A DNA stretch of 64,000 nucleotides, from assembly GCF_965342175.1 (NCBI RefSeq), contig NZ_CBDRBL010000002.1, forward strand, positions 98,517-162,516, written 5' to 3'. The notes under the pieces are model-generated. The model saw nothing but the letters and a program-made list of their open reading frames with translations, did no database searches and was not told where the DNA came from. A program made the translations under genes and the position numbers. Below, piece by piece: positions 41,501 to 49,951 of this stretch; the first letter of the stretch is position 1; each line of letters begins with the position of its first letter. This DNA comes from Actinacidiphila sp965342175. GTDB taxonomy: Bacteria; Actinomycetota; Actinomycetes; Streptomycetales; Streptomycetaceae.

Positions 41501-41522
41501 ATATGCCTGATTCATGGCATAT
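41501..41522. promoter_or_regulatory. Inverted repeat ATATGCC-N8-GGCATAT, candidate operator
   Basis: Perfect 7-bp arms in an AT-rich patch of the 318-bp divergent gap (41420-41737) between the orphan gene and the dihydropyrimidinase gene. The rest of that gap holds no convincing gene. It is a strong candidate regulator site; no regulator gene lies in the cluster. Confidence 0.6.
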
Positions 41523-41737
41523 TGTGAGCATTCGCCATTCGGCGGGCGCGAAAGGAGCGGATCGCCCCCGTCGAGTCCGGGCTTCCCGTGAGGCCCTGGC
41601 AGAGAGCGGTGGTGTCGCCACCGTGGGTGACCGGTCGTGCGTTCCCCGCCATGGAGGGGCCTGCGGGCGCAGAGCCGTTCCGGCATGGCAACGAGGTCTC
41701 AGGGACCCCGCGCTCGGCCATGGGAAGGAGTGGGAGC

Positions 41738-43144
41738 ATGAGCCGCATCGTCATCCGGGGCGGACTGGTCGTCACCGCGGCCGAGGAAGTCCACGCCGAC
41801 GTCCTTGTCCAGGGTGGAAGGATCGCCGCCCTCGCCGCGCGCGGCTCGGATCCGGCCGAGGGGTGGGCGGGGTCCGCTGATCGTGTGATCGACGCGGGCG
41901 GGATGTATGTGCTGCCGGGTGGTGTGGACGCGCACACCCATATGGAGTTGCCGTTCGGCGGCACCTTTGCGTCGGATTCCTTCGAGAGCGGTACGCGGGC
42001 GGCGGCGTGGGGTGGGACGACGACGGTTGTGGATTTCGCCGTGCAGTCGGTGGGGGAGTCGTTGCGTGCGGGGCTGGACGCGTGGCATGCGAAGGCGGAT
42101 GGCCGGTGTGCGATCGACTACGGCTTCCACATGATTCTTTCGGACGTCACCGAGGACACACTGGAGGAGATGGACGTCCTGGTGGAGGAGGGTGTGACGT
42201 CCTTCAAGCTGTTCATGGCGTATCCGGGTGTGTTCTACAGCGATGACGGCAGGATTCTGCGGGCGATGCAGCGTGGTGCGGCCGATGGTGGGCTGATCAT
42301 GATGCATGCGGAAAACGGGATCGCGATCGATGTGCTGGTGGAGCAGGCGTTGGCCGCGGGCCGGACCGATCCGCGGTACCACGGTGAGGTGCGGCATGCC
42401 TTGTTGGAGGCGGAGGCGACGCATCGGGCGATTCGGCTGGCGCAGGTGGCGGGGTGCCCGCTGTATGTGGTGCATGTCTCGGCGCGGCAGGCGGTGGAGC
42501 AGATCGCGCTGGCCCGGGACGAGGGGCTGAACGTGTTCGGGGAGACGTGTCCGCAGTATCTGTTCCTGTCCACCGACAACCTCGCCGAGCCGGGTTTCGA
42601 GGGTGCGAAGTACGTGTGCTCGACGCCGTTGCGGCCGAGGGAGCATCAGGCGGTGCTGTGGAGGGGCCTGCGCACGAATGATCTGCAGGTGGTGTCGACG
42701 GATCACTGCCCGTTCTGTTTTCTGGGGCAGAAAGAGTTGGGGCGGGGTGACTTCTCGAAGATTCCCAATGGGCTGCCGGGGGTGGAGAACCGGATGGATC
42801 TGCTGCATCAGGCGGTGGTGGAGGGGCGTATCAGCCGTCGGCGGTGGGTGGAGATCGCCTGTGCGGCGCCGGCGCGGATGTTCGGGTTGTATCCGCGCAA
42901 GGGGACGATCGCGCCGGGTGCGGACGCGGACATCGTGGTCTACGACCCGGCCGCGGAGCAGGTGCTGTCCGCGCGGACGCATCACATGAACGTCGACTAC
43001 TCGGCCTACGAGGGCAAGCGGATCACCGGGCAGGTCAAGACGGTGCTGTCCCGCGGCGAGCTCGTCCTCGACGGCCGGGAGTACGTCGGGCGGGCGGGCC
43101 ACGGCCAGTACATCCCGCGCGGAACGTGTCAGTACCTCGTGTGA
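41738..43144 (+). CDS. hydA: Dihydropyrimidinase / hydantoinase
   Basis: 468 residues from the ATG at 41738 with GGAAGGAGTGGGAGC upstream. Amidohydrolase-fold metal ligands: GGVDAHTHMELPFGG (HxH), TSFKLFMAYPG with the carbamylated lysine near residue 155, MHAENGIAIDV, YVVHVSA and VVSTDHCPF with the catalytic aspartate. It opens dihydrouracil or dihydrothymine, or 5-substituted hydantoins, giving the substrate of the nitrilase. Codon use differs from the neighbours: third positions are mostly G or T (gtg, ttg, ggt) where surrounding genes use C. It begins the operon hydA-LLM oxidoreductase-NCS1 permease. Confidence 0.92.
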   Translation: MSRIVIRGGLVVTAAEEVHADVLVQGGRIAALAARGSDPAEGWAGSADRVIDAGGMYVLPGGVDAHTHMELPFGGTFASDSFESGTRAAAWGGTTTVVDFAVQSVGESLRAGLDAWHAKADGRCAIDYGFHMILSDVTEDTLEEMDVLVEEGVTSFKLFMAYPGVFYSDDGRILRAMQRGAADGGLIMMHAENGIAIDVLVEQALAAGRTDPRYHGEVRHALLEAEATHRAIRLAQVAGCPLYVVHVSARQAVEQIALARDEGLNVFGETCPQYLFLSTDNLAEPGFEGAKYVCSTPLRPREHQAVLWRGLRTNDLQVVSTDHCPFCFLGQKELGRGDFSKIPNGLPGVENRMDLLHQAVVEGRISRRRWVEIACAAPARMFGLYPRKGTIAPGADADIVVYDPAAEQVLSARTHHMNVDYSAYEGKRITGQVKTVLSRGELVLDGREYVGRAGHGQYIPRGTCQYLV

Positions 43145-43160
43145 GAAAGGCGTTGGAGCC

Positions 43161-44180
43161 ATGGACTTCGGACTCGTTCTGCAGACGGACCCGCCTGCCG
43201 CGCAGGTCGTGGAGCTGATGCGGCGTGCCGAGCGGAGCGGTTTCAGCCACGGCTGGACGTTCGACTCGACGGTGCTGTGGCAGGAGCCGTTCGTGATCTA
43301 CAGCCAGATCCTGGCGCGGACGGAGCGGTTGGTGGTCGGTTCGATGGTGACCAATCCGGGGACGCGGGCGTGGGAGGTGACCGCGTCGGCGTTCGCGACG
43401 CTGAACGAGATGTTCGGCAACCGCACGATCTGCGGGATCGGTCGGGGTGACTCGGCGATGCGGGTGGCGGGCCGCAAGCCGAACACGCTGGCCCGGATCG
43501 AGGAGGCGATGCACGTCATCCGCGAGCTGGCGGAGGGCCGTGAGGCCGATCTGGGCGGCACGGTGGTGCGGATCCCGTGGATCGGGCAGGGGGCGCGGTT
43601 GCCGGTGTGGATGGCGGCGTACGGGCCGAAGGCGCTGGCGGTCGCCGGGGCGAAGGCGGACGGGTTCATCCTGCAGTTGGCGGACGTGTATCTGACGGAG
43701 TGGATGGTGAGGGCGGTCCGGGACGCGGCGGTGGCCGCCGGGCGTGATCCGGGGGACGTGCGGGTGTGTGTGGCGGCGCCGGCGTATGTGACCGAGGACG
43801 ACTCGCCGCGGGCGCTGGCCCATGCGCGGGAGCAGTGCCGCTGGTTCGGGGGGATGGTCGGGAACCACGTCGCCGACCTGGTGTCCCGGTACGGCGAGCA
43901 CTCGGACGCCGTGCCCGGGGAGCTCACCTCGTACATCGCGGCGCGTCGTGGCTATGACTACGCGCACCACGGTCGTTCGGGGAACCCGGACACCGCGTTC
44001 GTTCCGGACGAGATCGTCGACCGCTTCTGCCTGCTGGGCACGCCGGAGCGGCACATCGAGAAGCTGGGCGCGCTGAAGGCGCTGGGCGTGGACCAGTTCG
44101 CGCTCTATGCCATGCACGACGCCAAGGAGTCGGTCGTCGACGCCTACGGCTCCACCGTCATCCCCGCACTCCGCGGCTGA
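43161..44180 (+). CDS. LLM-class F420-dependent oxidoreductase (TIGR03842-like)
   Basis: 339 residues of the luciferase-like monooxygenase fold: MDFGLVLQTDPPAAQVVELM, SGFSHGWTFDSTVLWQEPFV, GSMVTNPGTRAWEVTASAFA, GIGRGDSAMRVAGRKPNTLA, LPVWMAAYGPKALAVAG and FVPDEIVDRFCLLGTPERHI. The group is typically linked with dihydropyrimidinase in actinobacteria and is annotated as F420-dependent. It is 16 bases after hydA with a GAAAGGCGTTGGAG ribosome site and shows the same G-ending codon bias as hydA. In this cluster the reductive first step (dihydropyrimidine dehydrogenase) is missing, so it may carry out that step or a related ring redox reaction; this is a hypothesis. Confidence 0.85.
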   Translation: MDFGLVLQTDPPAAQVVELMRRAERSGFSHGWTFDSTVLWQEPFVIYSQILARTERLVVGSMVTNPGTRAWEVTASAFATLNEMFGNRTICGIGRGDSAMRVAGRKPNTLARIEEAMHVIRELAEGREADLGGTVVRIPWIGQGARLPVWMAAYGPKALAVAGAKADGFILQLADVYLTEWMVRAVRDAAVAAGRDPGDVRVCVAAPAYVTEDDSPRALAHAREQCRWFGGMVGNHVADLVSRYGEHSDAVPGELTSYIAARRGYDYAHHGRSGNPDTAFVPDEIVDRFCLLGTPERHIEKLGALKALGVDQFALYAMHDAKESVVDAYGSTVIPALRG

Positions 44181-44196
44181 GGAGAACACCGCGCCC

Positions 44197-45735
44197 ATGC
44201 CGGCTGCCACGCCGCCCGCCCAGATCACGCACCCCGACGGCCGCGTCGAGCTCCGCCTCGACGCGGCCGTGCCGCACGGGCCGTACGCCAACCCGGATCT
44301 GCTGCCGATCCCCGTCGCCGACCGGCACTGGACGACCTACAACTTCACCGCGCTGTGGATCGGGATGGCGCACAACATCCCCTCGTGGACCTTGGCCTCC
44401 GGTCTGGTCGCCCTCGGCATGGACTGGAGGCAGGCGGTGCTCACCATCGCCCTCGCCAATGTCATCGTCCTGGTGCCGATGCTGCTCACCGGCCACGCCG
44501 GACCCAAGTACGGCATCCCCTTCCCGGTGCTGGCGCGCTCCTCCTTCGGGGTGCGCGGCGCCAACCTGCCGGCGATGCTGCGCGCCGCCGTCGCCTGCGC
44601 CTGGTTCGGCATCCAGACCTGGATCGGCGGTCAGGGCATCTTCGTCCTGCTCGGCAAGATCTGGGGCGGCTGGGCCGGCGCCGCGCACGTGGCGGGCTAC
44701 CCGTGGACGTTGTGGGTCTGCTTCCTCGCCTTCTGGGCGCTGGAACTCGCGATCATCTACCGGGGCATGGAGACGCTCCGCCGCTTCGAGAACTGGGCCG
44801 CGCCCTTCGTCCTCGTCGGCGCCGTCGTCCTGCTGGTCTGGATGACGGACAAGGCGGGCGGCTTCGGACCGCTGCTCGACCAGCCCTCGGAACTCGGCTG
44901 GGGGGCGGATTTCTGGAAGGTCTTCTTCCCCGCCCTCATGGGCATGATCGGGTTCTGGTCGACGCTCTCCCTCAACATCCCCGACTTCACCCGCTTCGGT
45001 GCGGGTCAGCGTGCCCAGGTATGGGGCCAGACACTCGGTCTGCCGACCACGATGACCCTCTTCGCCGTCCTGTCGGTGCTCGTGACCTCCGGCTCGCACG
45101 CGGTGTACGGCAAGGCGATCTGGGATCCGGTCGAGCTGGCCGGCAAGACCGACAACGTCGTCGGCCTGCTCTACGCCCTGGTCACGGTGCTGGTGGCCAC
45201 GATCAGCGTCAACATCGCGGCCAACGTGGTTTCCCCGGCGTACGACCTGTCCAACCTCGTGCCCCGGCACGTGGACTTCCGCACCGGCGCGCTGATCACC
45301 GGCGTCGTCGGGGTGCTGATTCTCCCCTGGAAGCTGACCTCGACCCCCGAGCTGTACATCTTCACCTGGCTGGGTGTGGTCGGCGGTGTCCTGGGCACCG
45401 TGGCCGGGGTCCTCATCGCCGACTACTGGGTCGTCCGGCGCACCCATCTCGCGCTCCGGGAGCTGTACGAGGCGGGGGCCGGCCGCTACTGGTACCACCG
45501 CGGCTGGAACTGGCGGGCGGTGCTCGCCCTCCTCGTGGGCGGCCTGCTGGCGGTCGGCGGTTCCTACTCGACCGTCGACGCCGCGGGCCGCAAGCAGGGC
45601 CCGTTCCCCGTCGACGGACTGATCCCGCTGCTCAAGCCGTTCGCGGACTACGGCTGGGCGGTCGGCCTGATCACCTCGTTCCTCCTGTACACCGCCCTGA
45701 TGAGGAAGGCGGCGGCAGCCGCACGGACGGCGTGA
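44197..45735 (+). CDS. NCS1-family nucleobase/hydantoin permease
   Basis: 512 residues from the ATG at 44197 with GAGGAG upstream. About twelve transmembrane segments, including IGMAHNIPSWTLASGLVALG, VLTIALANVIVLVPMLL, GIPFPVLARSSFGVRGANLP, AWFGIQTWIGGQGIFVLLG, MGMIGFWSTLSLNIPDFTRF and TISVNIAANVVSPAYDLSNL. These are hallmarks of the NCS1 Mhp1/FurE type that import hydantoins, uracil or allantoin with a cation. It lies 16 bases after the LLM gene and supplies the substrate for HydA. Codon use here returns to the C-ending style, unlike hydA and the LLM gene. Confidence 0.92.
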   Translation: MPAATPPAQITHPDGRVELRLDAAVPHGPYANPDLLPIPVADRHWTTYNFTALWIGMAHNIPSWTLASGLVALGMDWRQAVLTIALANVIVLVPMLLTGHAGPKYGIPFPVLARSSFGVRGANLPAMLRAAVACAWFGIQTWIGGQGIFVLLGKIWGGWAGAAHVAGYPWTLWVCFLAFWALELAIIYRGMETLRRFENWAAPFVLVGAVVLLVWMTDKAGGFGPLLDQPSELGWGADFWKVFFPALMGMIGFWSTLSLNIPDFTRFGAGQRAQVWGQTLGLPTTMTLFAVLSVLVTSGSHAVYGKAIWDPVELAGKTDNVVGLLYALVTVLVATISVNIAANVVSPAYDLSNLVPRHVDFRTGALITGVVGVLILPWKLTSTPELYIFTWLGVVGGVLGTVAGVLIADYWVVRRTHLALRELYEAGAGRYWYHRGWNWRAVLALLVGGLLAVGGSYSTVDAAGRKQGPFPVDGLIPLLKPFADYGWAVGLITSFLLYTALMRKAAAAARTA

Positions 45736-45792
45736 ATCCGCCAAAGCCCAAGGGGGTGCGCGGGGCCGCGGCCGATCTGGTCTGATGGAGGG

Positions 45793-46629
45793 GTGATCGA
45801 TGACGCACTCTTCAAGGCGGTCGAGGACACGGTGCGCGCGGCCGCCGATGCGGAAGTCGTGCCGCGCTGGCGACGACTGGGCGCCGCCGACATCAGCCAC
45901 AAGTCCAGGCCGGGGGATCTGGTCACTGTCGCCGACCGCGAGGCGGAACTGCGGCTGGCCGAGGAGCTGCCGGCGCTGCTGCCCGGATCCGTCGTCGTGG
46001 GCGAGGAGGCCGTGCACGCCGATCCCGGCATCCTGCGGCGCATAGGCGGCGACGACCCGGTGTGGATCGTCGATCCCGTCGACGGGACCGCCAACTTCGT
46101 CGCGGGCAGACCCGAGTTCGGCACGCTGGTCGCCCTGGCCTCCGGCGGTGAGGTGCAGGCCTCCTGGACCTATGTGCCGTGCCTCGGGCTGATGGCCACC
46201 GCGAGGCGCGGCAGGGGCGCCCTGCTGGGCGGCGAGCCGATCCGCACCGCCCGCGGCGTCGGCGAAGGCCCGCTGAGGATCGCCACCTCGCAGTTCGCCT
46301 TCCTCGACGCGCACGACCGGAGCCGGTTCGAAAGGCTCGGGGGCGACAGGGACGACGGGGGTGACGGCGTCGAAGCCCGCCAGTGCACCTGCGCCGGACT
46401 GGACTACGTGGAGGTCGCCCGGGGCGTGCTCGACGCCGTCGCCTTCACCTGGGAGTCGCCCTGGGACCACGCGGCCGGCCTGCTGCTGGTCACCGAGGCC
46501 GGCGGCGCCAGCGTCACCGCCGCGGGCGTGCCCTTCCGGATCGGCGGCGGCAACACCTTCCCCTTCTCCGTGGCGCGCGACGAGGCGACCGCGCGACGGG
46601 TCGTCGACCTGATGGCAGGTGGCCGGTGA
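45793..46629 (+). CDS. Inositol monophosphatase family protein
   Basis: 278 residues from a GTG at 45793 after GATGGAGGG. Metal-binding motifs of the IMPase/FIG superfamily are complete: VVGEEAVH (Glu), WIVDPVDGTANFVAG (DPxDGTxNF) and SPWDHAAGLLLVTEAGG (WDxAAG). It hydrolyses an inositol or histidinol-type phosphate with Mg2+. Substrate unknown; a link to the distant inositol cluster is not implied. Its TGA overlaps the GTG start of the next gene, so the two are coupled. Confidence 0.88.
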   Translation: MIDDALFKAVEDTVRAAADAEVVPRWRRLGAADISHKSRPGDLVTVADREAELRLAEELPALLPGSVVVGEEAVHADPGILRRIGGDDPVWIVDPVDGTANFVAGRPEFGTLVALASGGEVQASWTYVPCLGLMATARRGRGALLGGEPIRTARGVGEGPLRIATSQFAFLDAHDRSRFERLGGDRDDGGDGVEARQCTCAGLDYVEVARGVLDAVAFTWESPWDHAAGLLLVTEAGGASVTAAGVPFRIGGGNTFPFSVARDEATARRVVDLMAGGR

Positions 46630-48056
46630 GCAGGGCACACGTCACGGACGTCATCGTCGTCGGCGCCGGGCCCAACGGCCTGACCGCCGCGGTCGAACTC
46701 GCCCGAGCAGGCCACTCGGTGGAGCTCTTCGAGGCCGGCGACCGCGTGGGCGGTGGCGCGCGCACCGAGGAACTGACCCTGCCGGGCTTCCGCCACGACC
46801 CCTGCTCGGCGGTGCACCCGTTCGGCGCCGGCTCACCGGCGTTCGACGCGATGCCGCTGGCCGAGCACGGGTTGCGGTGGCTCCACCCGGAACTGCCCCT
46901 CGCGCATCCCTTCGACGACGGCACGGCCGCGGTGCTGGACCGCACCGTCGGCGCGACCGCCGCCTCACTGGGACCACGCGACGCGGGTACCTACCGCCGG
47001 CTGCTGGCTCCCTATGTCGGCCGCTGGCACACCTTCGCCCACGACTTCCTGCGCCCCCAGTGGCGGGGACTGCCGCGCGACCCGCTGCGTTTCGCGGGTT
47101 TCGGGCTGACCGGGTTGCCGCCGGTGGCCGTGCTCGCCCGGCTCTTCCGCGGCGAGAAGGCCCGCGGGCTGCTGGCCGGGCTCGCCGCCCATGCCATCGC
47201 CCCCCTCACCAGCCCGCTCACCGGTGCGACGGCGCTGATGTTCGCTGTCGCAGGCCACGAGGTCGGCTGGCCGGTCCCGCGCGGCGGTTCCCAGTCGCTC
47301 GCCGACGCCCTCGCGTCCTACCTGCGGCTGCTCGGCGGCACCGTCCACACCGGCGTCACGGTCCGCAAGCTCGACGAGCTGCCGCCGGCGCGCGCGTACG
47401 TCTTCGACACCTCGCCGACCGCACTGGCCCGTATCGCCGGCCTCGGTGACACCTACCGCAACTACCGCTACGGACCGGCCGTCTGGAAGATCGACTACGC
47501 CCTGGACGGTCCGGTGCCCTGGACCGCGGACGAGGCCCGGCGGGCCGGCACCGTGCACCTGGGGCCGACCATCGGCGAGATCGGCGACGCCCTGAACCGC
47601 GCGGTGCGCGGCCGCCCGCCGCAGACCCCGTTCCTGATCACCGCCCAGCCGACCGTCGTCGACCCGGGGCGCGCCCCTGAGGGCAAGCACGTCTTCTGGG
47701 CGTACGGGCACGTGCCCAACGGCTGGCGCGGCGACGCCACCGAAGCCGTCGAGCGGCAGATCGAGCGCTTCGCCCCGGGCTTCCGGGACCTCGTCCTCGC
47801 CCGGGCGGTCAGCGGACCGGCCGAACTCGCGGCCCGCAACGCCAACTACGTCGGGGGCGACATCGGAAGCGGGGCCTTCGCCGGACTGCAGACGGCCTTC
47901 CGCCCCAAGCTGAAGTGGAACCCCTACACCACCGCGCGCCCCGGGGTCTTCCTCTGCTCCTCCGCCAGCCCTCCCGGCCCCGGTGTCCACGGCATGTCCG
48001 GCCACCACGCGGCCCGCGAAGTGCGCCGCCACCTGGAGCGGGCCGCCCGCCGGTAG
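46626..48056 (+). CDS. Phytoene-desaturase-family FAD oxidoreductase
   Basis: 476 residues from a GTG at 46626 overlapping the previous stop (GTGA). N-terminal FAD-binding GAGPNGLTAAVELARAGHSV and DRVGGGARTEELTLPGFRHD, and C-terminal FLCSSASPPGPGVHGMSGHH, as in CrtI-like NAD(P)/FAD oxidoreductases. The middle contains GPRDAGTYRRLLAPYVGRW and WPVPRGGSQSLADALASYLR. No carotenoid genes accompany it, so it is probably one of the many uncharacterised CrtI-like oxidoreductases of actinobacteria rather than a phytoene desaturase. Confidence 0.85.
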   Translation: MSRAHVTDVIVVGAGPNGLTAAVELARAGHSVELFEAGDRVGGGARTEELTLPGFRHDPCSAVHPFGAGSPAFDAMPLAEHGLRWLHPELPLAHPFDDGTAAVLDRTVGATAASLGPRDAGTYRRLLAPYVGRWHTFAHDFLRPQWRGLPRDPLRFAGFGLTGLPPVAVLARLFRGEKARGLLAGLAAHAIAPLTSPLTGATALMFAVAGHEVGWPVPRGGSQSLADALASYLRLLGGTVHTGVTVRKLDELPPARAYVFDTSPTALARIAGLGDTYRNYRYGPAVWKIDYALDGPVPWTADEARRAGTVHLGPTIGEIGDALNRAVRGRPPQTPFLITAQPTVVDPGRAPEGKHVFWAYGHVPNGWRGDATEAVERQIERFAPGFRDLVLARAVSGPAELAARNANYVGGDIGSGAFAGLQTAFRPKLKWNPYTTARPGVFLCSSASPPGPGVHGMSGHHAAREVRRHLERAARR

Positions 48057-48106
48057 CGGCTGCCCCGTCGGCGGCGGCCGTCAGGGCAGCGGCTAGCATC
48101 GAGGTC

Positions 48107-49090
48107 ATGGAGCAGCGCGTATTGGGCAGGACGGGCCGCAAGGTGTCCGTCGTGGGTCTCGGCACCTGGCAGCTGGGCGCCGACTGGGGCGAGGTCCGTG
48201 AGGAGGACGCTCTCGCCGTCCTGGACGCGGCGGTCGAGGAGGGCGTGACCCTCTTCGACACGGCGGACGTCTACGGCGACGGACGCAGCGAGCAGCTGAT
48301 CGGCCGCTATCTGCGGGAGCGCCCGGACGCCGGGATCTTCGTCGCCACGAAGATGGGCCGCCGGGTCGACCAGGTCCCCGAGAACTACGTCCTGGACAAC
48401 TTCCGCACCTGGAACGACCGGTCCCGGGCGAACCTGGGCGTCGACACCCTCGACCTCGTGCAGCTGCACTGCCCGCCCACGGCCGTCTACTCCTCGGACG
48501 CCGTCTTCGACGCCCTCGACACCCTCGTCGAGGAGCAGCGCATCGCGGCCTACGCCGTCAGCGTCGAGACCTGCGAGGAGGCGCTGACCGCCATCGCCCG
48601 TCCCGGTGTCGCGAGCGTGCAGATCATCCTCAACGCCTTCCGGCTCAAGCCGCTGGAGCAGGTGCTGCCGGCCGCCGCCGAGGCCGGGGTGGGGATCATC
48701 GCCCGCGTGCCGCTCGCCTCCGGTCTGCTGTCCGGCCGCTACACCAAGGACACGGTCTTCTCGGCCGACGACCACCGCACCTACAACCGGCAGGGTGAGG
48801 CCTTCGACCAGGGCGAGACCTTCTCCGGCGTGGACTACGCGACGGGCCTCGAGGCCGCGGCCGAGTTCGCCGCCCTCGCGCCCGAGGGTGCGACCCCGGC
48901 GCAGACGGCGCTGCGCTGGATCATCCAGCAGCCCGGCGTCACCACCGTGATCCCCGGCGCCCGCTCCGTCGAGCAGGCCCGCGCCAACGCCGAGGCCGCC
49001 GCCTTGCCGGCGCTGCCGCAGAGCACGCTGGACGCGGTGCGGGAGCTGTACGACCGAAGCATCCGCGCCCAGGTGCACCACCGCTGGTAG
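48107..49090 (+). CDS. Aldo/keto reductase
   Basis: 327 residues from the ATG at 48107; TAGCAT lies eight bases upstream and no ribosome site is visible, so the transcript may be leaderless. The AKR barrel is complete: RVLGRTGRKVSVVGLGTWQL, FDTADVYGDGRSEQL (Asp and Tyr), VATKMGRR (Lys), DLVQLHCPP (His), and NADP-binding ALRWIIQQPGVTTVIPGARS near the end. It reduces aldehydes or ketones with NADPH; substrate unknown. It ends at a strong bidirectional terminator shared with the sirtuin gene. Confidence 0.92.
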   Translation: MEQRVLGRTGRKVSVVGLGTWQLGADWGEVREEDALAVLDAAVEEGVTLFDTADVYGDGRSEQLIGRYLRERPDAGIFVATKMGRRVDQVPENYVLDNFRTWNDRSRANLGVDTLDLVQLHCPPTAVYSSDAVFDALDTLVEEQRIAAYAVSVETCEEALTAIARPGVASVQIILNAFRLKPLEQVLPAAAEAGVGIIARVPLASGLLSGRYTKDTVFSADDHRTYNRQGEAFDQGETFSGVDYATGLEAAAEFAALAPEGATPAQTALRWIIQQPGVTTVIPGARSVEQARANAEAAALPALPQSTLDAVRELYDRSIRAQVHHRW

Positions 49091-49115
49091 CGCCGCGGCG
49101 GACCCGCCGTGACCC

Positions 49116-49146
49116 GTGCCCCCGGACGGAATCCGTCCGGGGGCAC
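49116..49146. terminator. Perfect 15-bp hairpin, bidirectional terminator
   Basis: GTGCCCCCGGACGGA pairs exactly with TCCGTCCGGGGGCAC across one base. It lies between the ends of the aldo/keto reductase and the leftward sirtuin and can stop transcription from both sides. Confidence 0.85.
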
Positions 49147-49151
49147 GCGCG

Positions 49152-49898
49152 TCAGCCAGCGGTCGCCTGCTCGGCGATGCCGTCCAGGAGCGCGGGCAGC
49201 GCGCTCCCGATCGGCTCGCGCACCAGTTCGTCCGCGAACGCGTCGTACGGCGTCGGCTCGGCGTTGACGATCACCAGCCGCGCGCCGTGCTCCGCCGCCA
49301 TCCCGGCGAGCGACGCGGCCGGCTGCACCTGCAGGCTCGTTCCGACCGCGACGAACACCGTGCACCCCTTGGCGATGGCCATGGCGTTGCCCAGCACCAC
49401 CGGGTCCAGCCGCTCACCGAACATGACGGTCGCCGACTTCAGGATCCCGCCGCACTTCCCGCACGCCGGATCCGGCTCGCCCGCCCGGACCCGCGCCAGG
49501 GCCTCGTCCATGTGTGTCCGGTCGTGGCACCGCGTGCACACGACGGAACGGGCGGTGCCGTGCAGCTCGAGCACCTTGCGCTCGGGCAGCCCCGCCATCT
49601 GGTGCAGCCCGTCGACGTTCTGCGTGATCACGCGCACCGGCACTCCGGACCGCTCCAGCCGGACGATGGCGTCGTGCGCCCCGTTGGGCCGCACGTCCAG
49701 TGCCGGGCTCTCCATGCGCATCCGCCACGACCTGCGGCGCACCTCGGGATCGGCCATGTAGTGCTCGTACGTGACGAGTTTCTCGGCCCCCGGGTCGCGC
49801 CGCCACAGCCCGTTCGGGCCTCGGTAGTCCGGAATGCCGGAGTCAGTGGAGATCCCCGCGCCGCTGAGGATCGCGACAAGCGGCTTCTTCGCGCTCAT
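49152..49898 (-). CDS. Sir2-type NAD-dependent protein deacylase
   Basis: 248 residues from the ATG at 49898 (MSAKKPLVAILSGAGIST). Sirtuin motifs: GAGISTDSGIPDYRG, TQNVDGLH, LELHGTARSVVCTRCH with the catalytic histidine, a four-cysteine zinc site (CTRC and CGKC), SATVMFGERL, and VAVGTSLQVQPAASL. It removes acyl groups from lysines using NAD+ and commonly controls acetyl-CoA synthetase in actinobacteria. The frame is open well upstream because a decayed gene precedes it on the same strand. Confidence 0.93.
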   Translation of the reverse strand: MSAKKPLVAILSGAGISTDSGIPDYRGPNGLWRRDPGAEKLVTYEHYMADPEVRRRSWRMRMESPALDVRPNGAHDAIVRLERSGVPVRVITQNVDGLHQMAGLPERKVLELHGTARSVVCTRCHDRTHMDEALARVRAGEPDPACGKCGGILKSATVMFGERLDPVVLGNAMAIAKGCTVFVAVGTSLQVQPAASLAGMAAEHGARLVIVNAEPTPYDAFADELVREPIGSALPALLDGIAEQATAG

Positions 49899-49951
49899 GG
49901 CGTGAGGGTACGCAGACCGTGCGGGGCGCGGCCATCGGGTTTTCCGACCCG

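Noticed and set aside
44158..46638. An 826-codon leftward open frame
   Set aside because: Antisense to the NCS1 permease and IMPase genes; Asp/Glu/Arg/Gly-rich shadow typical of C-ending codons on the other strand.
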